A stretch of 64,000 bases of DNA from Knoxdaviesia capensis (taxonomy: Eukaryota; Ascomycota; Sordariomycetes; Microascales; Gondwanamycetaceae), in the NCBI GenBank assembly GCA_001510575.1, contig LNGK01000008.1, positions 1,748,340-1,812,339 of the forward strand, in the 5' to 3' direction. The notes under the pieces are model-generated. The model searched no databases and was not told where the DNA came from. It saw only the letters and a list, made by a program, of their open reading frames with translations. Numbering within the stretch: position 1 is the stretch's first letter; each line of letters opens with the position of its first letter. The translations under genes and the position numbers were made by a program. Shown in pieces: positions 23,270-33,128 of the stretch.

Positions 23270-25994
23270 TCATCCAAACTTCAGCTGTTTCTGCCCAGCC
23301 TCGAGCTTGCCCTTCGGTCGACGGGACACACCACCACCACCACCACCACCACCACCACCAGCGGCTGAAGATGGCGTTGGCCTGGCTGTTGTCGTCGACG
23401 GCTTCGTTGGCCTTCCCCCCCGCGATGATGACGATACCGACGATGCCGCTGCTGCTGTTGGTGGTGCTGCTGCTCGCTGTCGGGCCAGCACCTCCTGCCG
23501 GTCCTGCTCGTAGAGCTCTTTGGCCAGATGCCAGTCCTGGTGACTCTGCAGGGCTTCGGCACATTCAAACGCCGTCGCGCATTGAGCACACCGCATACAC
23601 GGCCGTTGTCGTTCTCCCTCTCCTCCCTCTCCTCCCTCGCTGGAGGTGGCCGCAGCGACGGGCCCTAGCGACACTGGCCCTCCTGCGTCTGCCGCTGCGA
23701 CTGGTGCTGCTGCTGTGTCTGCAGCTGGCAGCAGTGGAGCCTCCGTTGGAGAGACCACCCAACTCCTTGCCGCAGCTGTGGTGGTCGAGCCCGGCTCCAC
23801 CGGCGCCTGAACCCTTGCGTTTGGGCAGCAATCTGTCTCGCGCCGTCTCACCATGGCCGACCACGCCGGCACATCGTCTGAACTCCCCCCTCCCCTTCCT
23901 GCTGGTCCTCCTGCTGTTGCTGCTGCTGCTGCTGCTGCTTCTGCTTCTCCTCTTTCCCTATCTCCTCCTTCTCTTGCTCTTCCTCCAAGAAAAGCACTCG
24001 GGACGCTGGTGCTCCGACCCCCATCCGCACCCAAGGTGGCGTCGCTCGTTGACGTCGTCGCTGCATCCAATCCCACCTTCTCCTCTTCCCCCCGTTTCGA
24101 TAAGAACCGTGCTATGCCAGTAACCTTGGCCGGGGGCCCAGACACCACCCCCGAAGAGCCGCCTCCATCTAGCTGGCTCGCTAGTTTTCGTTTCTTTGCT
24201 GCTCCTGCAGCTGAGTCTGGGGTAGGAGCATGTTGGGCACCGCCAAACCCGCGGAGTGGTGGTGAGCTTCCTCTTGTGCTACTACCGCTGCTGGCTGCCC
24301 CGGCCAACAACGGCCGACCGTGGCCAGCGGCACCTGCAGTCGCACCTGCACCTGCTCCTGTACCTCGTTCGTCCTTTTTGACCAAAAAGTCCGCGATTCC
24401 CATGGTTCCAGTCGGCCCATCCTCCAGACCGCCCACCGCAACACTGAGGTGCACACACGGCCACAGCGCCCCGCCTTCAGCCTGAATCTGCCCCATGATT
24501 GTCTTACACAGCGCCAGCAACACCGTCTCGTCGATCTGGCGCCCCGCTGGCACCGGGCCCTGCTTATGCCGCGTGACCGTGGCACTGCGGTAGTGCACGC
24601 TGATGGTCTTGGGCCGCCGGCGGTTCTCCAGAATTCCCTCGACCACCAGCCGCGCGTAGATGTCGGCCACAAGGATACGCAGCCATTTCTCCGCCTGCGC
24701 CGGCGTCGCCACCGCCGGCCGGAACGCCTTGGCCGACAGCATCGACTTGATCTGCGTGCGCGGGTTCACCTCCGACGTGTCGACGCCGCGCACCGTGTTG
24801 TACAGCCACATGGCCGTTTCGGCGCCGACCCTGGCCTGGAACTGGTCCAGCGACGCCTTGAGCAGCTCGGGAATGTCCTCGGTGCCGAACGCCTCGGCCA
24901 CCTGCGCTCCCAGCTTGCCGCCCAGATTGCGGATTTTCGTCACTTTCAGGCCGCTGAGAAACTGCCGCGTGGCTCGTGGGCGGATGACCGTCTGCTGGTT
25001 GGGCTTCCGGTGGCCAGAGCCCAACTTGCTCAGCATCTTGTTGCATGCGATTCCGGCCGAGCAGGTGTAGTGAAGCCGCTCTAGGATCTTGGCACGAACC
25101 TCCCGCACAATGTCGGCGCCAATCAGCAGGGCAACGTCATCCCAGTCGGGATGTGTCTCTTCAGCTTCGGAATTGTCCAGCTCAATCAGAGCATCTGATT
25201 TCCAGTCCAGAGCGATCACGGGAGGCATGGGCAGTGGTGTCATTGGGTCGACTGAGGAGGGTGGGTGGTATAGTCCGGCATAACGCTCCGTCAGAACTGC
25301 ATGGACTTGAGCCGACAGATCCAAGAACACCTCGTCTATGCTGGCCTTCTCGACCTTTTGCATATGCGGTGGTAGACACTCCTTGATTACCGCCAGAATC
25401 TTCCGAGACTCGAGCCGGTACGGGTCCAGCGACACTTTGTCTATGGAGATGTTTTCCGCTGCATCAGGCCGGTATGCCCAAGTATCGTGGCCTTCTCGCC
25501 AGGTCGCAACATGCTGCGTAATAACTTCCGGACACAGCTTTTTGGCTTCTGTAGCATTGGAGCTTCGTGATATGCCAAACTTCCGGGCTGCATAGTTGAC
25601 AGCAATGATTCCCTGCCTAAGAGAATCATCAGTAACCCAGTAAAGATAGAGATAAGAAATGAAAGCTCGACCCGGTGGGTCCTGACACTGGAGTCGGGCG
25701 GAGATGCTGTAGAACAGACACGTCTCTCACACCCCCCTCCCGCGTTGTCATGACTTCACTTCCTTTTCAGAAGGTCACTTACCACTGCTGCACCACGAGC
25801 GGCTTATCCGATGGAACCCCAAGCCGCACCATTTCACACTGGGCGTAGAACGCATCCAGGTCAATGTGAGCAATCACTCGAAGCGGGCATGTCGGAGACG
25901 ACGCCCCCAGCTGGGCGAGATGGCGATAGGTAAAGCGAGACAACGGGAGCTCGCCCGTATCCAACACTGGCGATTCCGGTGATGGGAAATCCAT
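23270..25994 (-). CDS. rad30: DNA polymerase eta (Y-family translesion polymerase)
   Basis: Two exons, 25994-25783 and 25616-23270, with a 166-nt intron, encode 852 residues. The acceptor was chosen so that the frame reads PLVVQQWQGIIAVNYAARKFG, as in Rad30 proteins. Catalytic residues are D45 (HIDLDAFYAQCE) and D165-E166 (ASIDEVFLDLS). The thumb helix-hairpin-helix segment (LGGKLGAQVAEAFG) and little-finger region follow, to about residue 480. The long C-terminal part is Gly/Ala/Ser-rich. A UBZ ubiquitin-binding zinc finger lies at about 747-770 (C747-AQ-C750 ... H763-QDW-H767). The last residues QKQLKFG resemble a degenerate PCNA-binding motif. The enzyme bypasses UV lesions at stalled forks. 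It shares a 585-bp divergent promoter region with the 26579 gene. Confidence 0.93.
23329..23360. repeat. CAC trinucleotide repeat inside the polymerase eta gene
   Basis: About ten CAC/CCA units encode a ten-residue poly-Gly tract on the minus strand near the polymerase C-terminus. It is likely length-variable. Confidence 0.8.
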
Positions 25995-26578
25995 CGTCCA
26001 TGTTCAAGCGGAAGAGTTCGTCTGTAGTCCTTTATGTGAGAATCTTGAAAGAAAAGTACATCGCGGTAGGTTAACGGTTGGTGAAATATGAGGGACTGTC
26101 GCTGAAGTGAGACTTTTGTGTTTGTGGTTTGGGAAAGTGCTCCAAACGCAACAATGCTTGGTGGGTCTAAACCCTAGTCTTCGGGTCTAACCCTATATAT
26201 TACAGACGCTCGTACCACCAGTCATGTCACAGGCACAAACCACGCCATGCAATGTTGGTTATACGATCTACTACAAACACTGTCGACAGATGTCCGTTTC
26301 CACAAGCGTATCTGTGTCATAACTTCATTTGAGCATGATGCACTTAGCCATCTTCTGAACAGCGACTGTAATGCTTCTTTCACGTGATAGACACTAAGCA
26401 AGCCTAGAAGGTGCTATGATAAGGATAAGAGGCTTATGCAACGACTCTGACGCACTTCCCTCTTGAGCTACTCCGACTGCTTATTTAAATTCCCACATTT
26501 CCCTCAAAGTCATCCTCTCTTCCATACTCAGCCTCCCCAAACTTAAAGCCGTCTGAATCCCACATATTATTCCCCACC
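25995..26578. promoter_or_regulatory. Divergent promoter region with telomere-like motifs
   Basis: This interval separates two divergently transcribed starts, 25994 (-) and 26579 (+). It contains GGGTCTAAACCCTA at 26163-26176 and GGGTCTAACCCTA at 26183-26195, two copies of one motif 20 bp apart. A TATTTAA box at 26482-26488 lies about 95 bp before the plus-strand ATG. Confidence 0.5.
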
Positions 26579-27415
26579 ATGACATCCAAAGATGCCCCAC
26601 CATCCGGCCCCGCCCGCCTCCCCGCCACCCCGCGCGAGATCCTAGCCCGGCGGGACATGTACCGCGCCGCGCTGATCCAGAACCGCGAGGCCTACGCCGC
26701 CGCATCCGGAGAGAACACCACCACATCCACAGCCACCACCACGACAACCTCCGCATCTCTGTCATCGCGCTCGCGCTCGCGCTCGCACTCAACGTCGCAC
26801 ACCCGCTCGCACTCACACAACCCCGCGGCGTCGCCCGAAACATCGCTGGCCCGCATCTACGCGTCGTTCCTCGTCGGCGATGTAGTGGGTGCGCGCCATG
26901 AGGCGTGGGACTTCTGGCAGCGCGGGTGGCCGGTGGCGGCGATCAGCGACCCGGACCCCGGTGCCCGGCGGATCCACCAGCAGCGGGAGCCGCAGAGACC
27001 CACGGCCGAGGACGCGGAGGTGGAGGAAAAGCAAGAATATGGCCGTGAAGACAGAAAGGAAACCGGCCGGGCGGAGCGGTACGCCGTGATGGCGTGTCTG
27101 GCGGAAACTCTGGCGGAGTGCTTCAACGAGTGGGCGAGCGCGGGGGTCAAGCGCCCGCAGGACCCCGAGCAGCCGACGGCGAGACGGCGGAGCTTGGTCG
27201 AGTCATTCCTGGGATACCCGGCGGAATTTACCACAGCAGCGACGGAACAGCCGCCGGAGTGGGCTGTAGAAGCGCCGCCGCTGCGTCATGTGTTGGTGAT
27301 TCCCGGCGTCACGCCCGTGTCTCCAGGCTTGATCTCTCTGGACGATAACCGGGCATCTCCGATCTTCAAACGCAAGAATATTCTCGCTGAGGCACCGCGG
27401 ATTCACCTGCCCTAG
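26579..27415 (+). CDS. Uncharacterised protein with Ser/Arg-rich segment
   Basis: A single exon of 278 residues with a good CACCATGAC start context and a TATTTAA box about 95 bp upstream. I do not recognise the family. Residues about 1-40 form a charged Arg-rich helix (REILARRDMYRAALIQNREAY). Residues about 47-85 are Thr/Ser-rich and then Ser-Arg/Ser-His repeats (SRSRSRSHSTSHTRSHSHN). Residues about 88-195 look folded and helical (LARIYASFLVGDVVGARHEAWDF ... YAVMACLAETLAECFNEWA), interrupted by an acidic insert at about 130-160. Coding is supported by GC-rich third positions throughout and an abrupt composition change at the stop. No signal peptide or membrane segment is seen. It is divergent from polymerase eta, but no shared role is implied. 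Confidence 0.7.
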   Translation: MTSKDAPPSGPARLPATPREILARRDMYRAALIQNREAYAAASGENTTTSTATTTTTSASLSSRSRSRSHSTSHTRSHSHNPAASPETSLARIYASFLVGDVVGARHEAWDFWQRGWPVAAISDPDPGARRIHQQREPQRPTAEDAEVEEKQEYGREDRKETGRAERYAVMACLAETLAECFNEWASAGVKRPQDPEQPTARRRSLVESFLGYPAEFTTAATEQPPEWAVEAPPLRHVLVIPGVTPVSPGLISLDDNRASPIFKRKNILAEAPRIHLP

Positions 27416-28182
27416 CATGCACAGCTGTCCCGGGCCGGTGTGTTCCTGGGCGTGAATCAAATATTCATTATCACAGCATATCTACCAGAGTGCACCCAAA
27501 TTCACAAAAGGATATTTCAGAGGCTCTCAAGAACTCAAGTGATGATTTCATTCCGTTAAAGCAACATATCTTAGTGTGCTTCAGACGGCCACTTGCAAAA
27601 TTAGCACCAACTAAAAAACAAAAGAGAGAAAAACAAGCACGTGCTCTAAAAGACTGTCCATCCGCCGGAAGCAAAACCGACAGAAAACCATACCCAACCA
27701 CAGATCTATATCACTCAGAGGAAAAGACAGAAATAATGCCAGCAGACAGGTTGGTCAAGCCAAAGTGCTGAAAAGTGCACCAACAGCAGGAAAGAAGACA
27801 GACAAAAGAGAAGGAAAATGGATTGATGATTACATGAATATATAAAGTAAAAGCATGCTGAAGAAAAATGGTTCGGGTGTTTCAGTGGTAAGCAAGAGAC
27901 GCAGAGAAGGAGGAAATAAAAGGAAAGATATCGTCAAAATCGTGCGCCAAAGTCGACAAACTAATTATACAGCGTAAGTATATATCGGAGTCGAAGTAGT
28001 GTAGGTCGGTTTATAAGTTCATTAAAGCAGAATGATACAAGATGTCTATCTACACAAGCAGGAGGAGGGCATGTGCAGGAGAAATAATGTATCGAAGAGA
28101 AAAAGAGATTCGTCCAGCCATGAAGAAAAAGAGAGAAGAAAAATAGGAGATAGGGTGTGTCCAAAGCAGGAGAAGAACGGGA
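27416..28182. other. Convergent 3' flanks, A-rich
   Basis: Lies between the 3' ends of the 26579 gene and the palmitoyltransferase gene. It is A-rich on the plus strand, with no credible open frame or repeat. Confidence 0.55.
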
Positions 28183-29698
28183 TCACCGCGGCAAATTATA
28201 CCGCTTCCGTAGCTCCGCGATCAACGGGCCCATAGGGTAGTCGCTGTCGTCCGTATCGTGCAGCGAGCATGGCGATGGCCGGATGGGCAGAAACCAGTCG
28301 ATGGGGCGGAACCCCATGACCTCAACCCAGTTGTCCCTGTAGCCCAAGTGCCACGGGTTCTCGCCCGGGTCGGCGCGGATCACGGCGAATGTGCGGCGCG
28401 CACGAGCATCGCGCTCCGTGAGAACCTCCTCGCGTGAGCGGGTGGGCGGGGTAGGAGCGGCAACCGTTGGTTCTGTCGTCGTCGCTGCAGCTGCCTGGCC
28501 ATTGGTCTGGGTAACGGCTGGCGGGGGTGGCACGATCGGGGCAGGAGTCGCAGCAGCGGTGCGCCGTGGCAGCGGGTATGTGATGGTGATGTACCGGTCG
28601 GTCGACGGGGTATCCAGTGGCACGCTGATGGCGAGTTGGTACGACATGGGGCGTTTAAGCATGTCGATGTTCGTCATGTTCTGGAAAATGTAGGCGCAGG
28701 ACGTCACGGTCATGGTGAAGCTGAAGACACCGAAAAAGGCAGAAATCACCAGGCCGGCAAGGATAAAGCCGTCGACACCCCGATGGGTCTGGATTTTCTG
28801 GGATAGGGCGTAGGCGGTCGAGATGAGGGCCACGGCGCAGAAGATCGAGCAGTATCCAGTAAACTGGACAAAGAATTTGAAGGCTGAGCAATACAGATTA
28901 TCAGCCCGGGTCTAAATGAATGCGCCACCGAAAGGAGATGTGGGCGGTAACTTACAAGTTTCTGAGATCATGCCGCCGGCCCACGGACAGTAGTGGTCCA
29001 GTTTGCGCACGCAGCGTCCCAGTTCGCGCGAGTGAAACGACCGATCAGGCTTCCACTGGCGGCAGTCATGACACCAGCGGGGCCGACCATCGCCCTCACA
29101 CACGAACACGTGTTTGCTATAGAAGGTTTCAAGCCCAGGGCTGTCGGGATCGAGGTCGGGGAAGTTGACGGGGCCGTGGCGGGCCTCTTCGAGATCGTAG
29201 CCAGAGTTGTCGCGGCGTCGACGACGGGAGTGTCGGGATGAGGGCTTGTTGCTGCGGAAACTGCGGGAATGGACATCCGCCTTCTCGGACGTCGGGTCGC
29301 GCGACGAAGGGTGGGCGTCGTCGTCTCGTGTCGGGTCAAAGTACGGCACCACGCCCGGATCTGTTTTGACTGTGTATATTGTCCGGAGGTAGCAGGTGAC
29401 TGTGATGATGAGGAAGAAGAAGTATAGGACGAGAACGGCGACGGCGGCTCCGGTATCATGGCGGTCGCGTAAGAGGAAATCAACTATTTCAAGATTCAAG
29501 CTCGATCGATTAGTTCCACCCGACTTCCTGGTAGTCAAACGAGCTCAGCGACAAACGGGCAAGCAAACAAAAGGCAAATAACCTACCACACACTCGCTTG
29601 GACACTACCCAGGTGCCAAAGCCCGTAACTCCAGCAAGCAGAACGGGCACGATACGTGTTATCCAGCGGGATAAGCTGGGTGGACTAGCGGAAGACAT
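28183..29698 (-). CDS. pfa5: DHHC-type palmitoyltransferase, Pfa5-like
   Basis: Three exons, 29698-29587, 29483-28956 and 28883-28183, encode 446 residues. Two N-terminal membrane segments are visible (about residues 12-32 and 52-72), followed by TDPGVVP (the DPG motif). Then comes the Cys-rich domain RWCHDCRQWKPDRSFHSRELGRCVRKLDHYCPWAGG, whose signature reads DHYC rather than DHHC but keeps the catalytic Cys. Exon 3 restores SETSFKFFVQFTGYCS and two further membrane segments. The C-terminal GENPWHLG and WFLPIRPSPC segments are typical of fungal Pfa5. The enzyme attaches palmitate to cysteines of membrane-associated proteins, probably at endomembranes or the plasma membrane. The linker at about residues 90-135 is Arg/Ser-rich. 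Confidence 0.9.
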
Positions 29699-30630
29699 GG
29701 CTTGATGAAGCTACTGCGCGCATCTTGACCACGACCACAGCGAGAGGAGAAGAGCGGAGATCGGGAATATCAGATGGACTAAAGCTTGGTCATGGACGAC
29801 TGCACAAAGGGCATGAGAGAGAGAGAGAGAGCGAGTGAGAATAGAGTGTAGTCCCAGAATCCAGTTGGTATTAAGATAAGTGCATGTATGAATAAGATGA
29901 AGATGATGCAAACGGCGAAATCACGGACAATAGAGAGGGAAATTAAAGTCGTAAAGAGAGTGGCAGATGCAATTAAGTGTGTCTGGAGAAAAAAAAAAGA
30001 AGTCCGAGATTTGAGGAGGACGGATAATCGGAATCTGGGGCGCCGTTACCAGGCGGGCGGACTTTGGGATTCGAAGAAAAGATTACCTAACCCAGGCAAC
30101 CCTAATCTGGGACTGAGTTGCTGCTGCACACCTGAACGACAAGGGACAACCGAGTTGAGGAGCGGAGGAATAGGAATGAATAGCTCAAAAGACATGAGCA
30201 AGCAGACGTGCTATATTATTCCGATAATGTTCATCAAAAATGGAAACAGGGGGGTTCGGAAATGAGTTTCTGAAAACTTGAGGCCCAAATCCCAGCTAAA
30301 GCTGTGACACCCTAACTACCTTGCATATGCACTCGATATAGTCCTAGTCATGTCTTCGCTTTGCTGGTAAATAAGGCATTCATGGGTTGGCTATCGGAGA
30401 ATAATGCAGACTCATGCGCATAGGCGTATTGTGAATTGTGGGAGGTCACTGGCTATCTTAGGGTTTGAAAAGCAAACATGTTCATGTCCCTACAAGTATC
30501 TTGTCACTCTCCAATATCTTCACGCACATCCTTCAGACACTCGAATCCTTCTCCCCATAGCCCACAAAATCTCCCGATCTCCAGATCCATCCCCAATCTG
30601 CGCTCCCCTATTCCCGCGTTTGCCTCCAGC
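29699..30630. other. Intergenic: pfa5 upstream region and 3' flank of the secreted-protein gene
   Basis: No gene seen. AACCCTAA lies at 30098-30105 and TTAGGGTT at 30458-30465. A short (GA)n run lies at about 29816-29830. Confidence 0.5.
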
Positions 30631-31179
30631 TCAGCACAGCTCGACGGCACACACATAGCGGCGCGTCCAGTGGCACGACTCGCGGAACAGGCCGACCCAC
30701 AGGTCGCAGTCGAACGAGGACGGGTCGGAGTAGCACTCGCCGTACCTGACGCCGGGGTTTGCGCCGTGCTGCCAGACCTCCCAGCGATCGCCGGAGATCT
30801 TGTAGAAGTCGAGGTTCTTGCCGCAGAAGTTGGACGCGGAGAAGAAGCCGTCGGGGAGCCCGGACAGGGCGAGGATCTGGTGGTTCTGCAGGTACTTGCA
30901 GCCGTAGTCGGACGACGGCATCAGGTTGGCCACGCTGTAGCGTCCGGTCTCGTGCCACGTGGCCGGCTTGTCGCCGCCGCCGCCGCCGGCGCGCGCCTCG
31001 AGCGACGGCACCGTGCCGCTGATGTCCGTCGTGTTGAAGTCTGCCAGGTCGGCGCCATCCAGCTCCGAGCGCTTGGAGAACTCGCGCTCGATGCAGTTGG
31101 CGGTGAGGATGTGGAAGCCGCGTGCCGTGGCCGTGCCGAGGAGCGGCAGCGCGGCCGCGAGGATGGTGAGGAGCTTCAT
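30631..31179 (-). CDS. Small secreted cysteine-rich protein
   Basis: A single exon of 182 residues. The start at MKLLTILAAALPLLGTATA was chosen because it gives a clean signal peptide, with likely cleavage after A17 or A19; an in-frame upstream ATG would bury it. The mature part has eight cysteines (29, 94, 119, 149, 158, 169, 177 and the very last residue 182), enough for four disulfides. It also has a Lys-Arg at 36-37 that could be a Kex2 site, a short poly-Gly at 65-69, and aromatic motifs (DRWEVWQHG, CDLWVGLF). I do not recognise the family. Small size, secretion and even cysteine count fit apoplastic or effector-like fungal proteins, but no activity can be assigned. A TATAAA box lies 165 bp upstream. 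Confidence 0.78.
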   Translation of the reverse strand: MKLLTILAAALPLLGTATARGFHILTANCIEREFSKRSELDGADLADFNTTDISGTVPSLEARAGGGGGDKPATWHETGRYSVANLMPSSDYGCKYLQNHQILALSGLPDGFFSASNFCGKNLDFYKISGDRWEVWQHGANPGVRYGECYSDPSSFDCDLWVGLFRESCHWTRRYVCAVELC

Positions 31180-33056
31180 GGTGCTGGGAGAAAAGATGAG
31201 AGAAGAGAAGAGAAGAGAAGAGGTGGTAATGGTCAATCAGGCTGTTGGCAGTGCTGGTGAGGGTAGTCTTTGGTGATTGTGTGACTGGTGAGTAGCTGGA
31301 ATCTGTCGTCTTTCTCATCCAACACCGGCCATCATCCCATCTTTATACTCATCCGCTTAGTCTTTCTCCTCTCGGGGATCAGCTCGCATCAACTGTCCCT
31401 CCCTCTCCCTCACATGTTCTGTCCCCCAGCGACTCTTCATAAAACCTGCTTCAGATCACCGGCTTGCCAGGGTCTAACCTGGCGTTCCACAAGCAAATAG
31501 ACCACAGGCTGACTCCCAAAAATAACCAGCACCACAATGCAAACACAGATACGATTTCGACAATGCCATTCGGCCGCCAAAAGCGGCGGGTCGAATGCTG
31601 TCTCATGCCGGGCTTCGCCTATCATCCCAAATGGAATCCTTGGCGATTGGTGTATATGCCAGCCAGCTGCAGTGCCAGCGGCCAGAGCCGGCCCGGCCTC
31701 GAAGCGCCCGCCGGGAGAAACACAACTGATTCCTAATCTTTCTAACCCAGCATGAGGGCCCCTTTCCAGGATTGTCATCACGATGTAGCGAATGTGTAAG
31801 CCAAGATCAGGCAACACCTTTTGAGACTTGCTGACAATATAACTCCTCACAGATGCGGCGGGGGAACACACAAGCCCTTCAAAAGTCCCGCCCACGCCGA
31901 TATTAAGTTGTCAGTTTTCTTCAGCCCTTCCCCGAGATTAACTTGTGCCCTGCTGACCTGTTAGACATTGTAGGGCTGAGCTGGTGTAAGGGTCTTAGTT
32001 TGTCTGTCCTACAGTGGGATAGTCTCCGGAGGTTCTTTTGTAGTGTTTCCGTTGGCTGGTGTTCGGATACCTAGGCTGATAATTGCGGCAAAGGTCTAAA
32101 TGAAGCTCGCCTCCTTCATACAAATCCGTATGCGGCGTGTCTGGATGTTAGTCGCTTGTCGCACGAGTATTGGCTGCCGTCCAGTGAGGGTAGAGATACG
32201 AATCGGAGGAGTTGAATGGTTGAGTTGGGGAAGTACATGGCATGTGGGTGGGGCCCGACCGGAACAGGCTTCCTCCGTTTTCCATAGGCCGCGCCCATGT
32301 TATCACACAAGCCGAAGCGGGCCATTCGGCGTTAATGGTGTGTCGTGCTGTTGTAACGGCGGCTTTAAGAACCAGGGGCGTATCATTCCGCTTTGTAAGG
32401 GCCTCTATCGTGCGTTTAGCTCCCGCCGGTCCTGCTTTGCCCCAAAGCTCCGCTCGTCGGGGTCGATATACCGGCCATTCTACCCCTTTCAATTCAACGA
32501 GGCGAACTTCGAAGGTCATCAGAACTAGCAGGGAACTCTCGGGGGCACCACCACAGAAGAGTTCCTATTCCCCAGATTTGACCCTCCGACTCTCGGTGAA
32601 GTCTCGTCAGCAACGGCACGTTGGAACAGGTCACGCTGGTGTCCGTCGGCAGCAGAGCGCTGGAATACTCCGGCGTCGCCGTGTCCGGCCAGGCGTTGGC
32701 AGACAAATATGGTTCTGGTGGCTCGACTCCTACAAGTCGAGAAAGCGCTCGGAAGCCCAAACAGGAGATTCACTCTCCATAGACAGCAACAGCGATGATG
32801 ATTCTGTGGAAAGACACGAATGGGACCCTGAAGACTCGCACACCGCTTCAGGGAGATCGAGTCTGGAATCATCAGCCGAGCCGAGCTTCAGGCAGATACC
32901 ATCACGGCTTGTGCGGGGCCAGATAGATATCAGGCCCGAGATCTCAAGACGGCCGCCTTGCGATTACGCAGGCTTGCTCTTGAGGACATGTCCACTATCA
33001 GAAAATATCCCCCAAGTCCTTGGGCCCTCCTAGAAAGGCAACAAAGCGGAACAAAG
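31180..33056. other. Intergenic between secreted-protein gene and tRNA-Trp, with a coding-like fragment
   Basis: No intact gene. 31,440-32,540 has scattered open frames without convincing protein character. 32,845-33,050 has two overlapping plus-strand frames with protein-like composition; see the separate entry. Confidence 0.45.
31342..31347 (-). promoter_or_regulatory. TATA box of the secreted-protein gene
   Basis: TATAAAG on the minus strand, about 165 bp upstream of the ATG at 31179. Confidence 0.5.
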
Positions 33057-33079
33057 GGCCTCTTGGCGCAACGGTAGCG
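32846..33079 (+). pseudogene. Possible protein-coding remnant running into the tRNA gene
   Basis: A frame opening just after a splice-acceptor-like CTTCAG reads as an amphipathic helical sequence (EIESGIISRAELQADTIT, then YQARDLKTAALRLRRLALED, then STIRKYPPSPWALLERQQSG). It terminates only inside the tRNA-Trp D-arm. The frame is closed upstream by a stop near 32833, so if it is real it is a fragment. An overlapping frame (32,242-33,033) also stays open and is Ser/Asp/Arg-rich. I do not recognise either; a decayed mobile-element or host exon fragment is possible. Confidence 0.25.
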
Positions 33080-33128
33080 CGTTCGACTCCAGATCGAAAG
33101 GTTATCCGTTCAAATCGGGTAGGGGTCA
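33057..33128 (+). tRNA. tRNA-Trp (anticodon CCA)
   Basis: A full cloverleaf without intron. The acceptor stem GGCCTCT pairs with AGGGGTC (33121-33127) with G-U wobbles, and the discriminator is A at 33128. The D-stem GCGC/GCGC is at 33066-33069/33077-33080. The anticodon stem TTCGA/TCGAA surrounds the loop CTCCAGA with CCA at 33089-33091. The variable loop is AGGTT. The T-stem ATCCG/CGGGT surrounds the loop TTCAAAT. The A-box and B-box are therefore intact. CCA is not encoded, as expected in eukaryotes. A T13 terminator follows 26 nt downstream. Confidence 0.95.

Noticed and set aside
24320..25084. 254-codon plus-strand frame opposite polymerase eta
   Set aside because: Shadow of the GC-rich coding exon.
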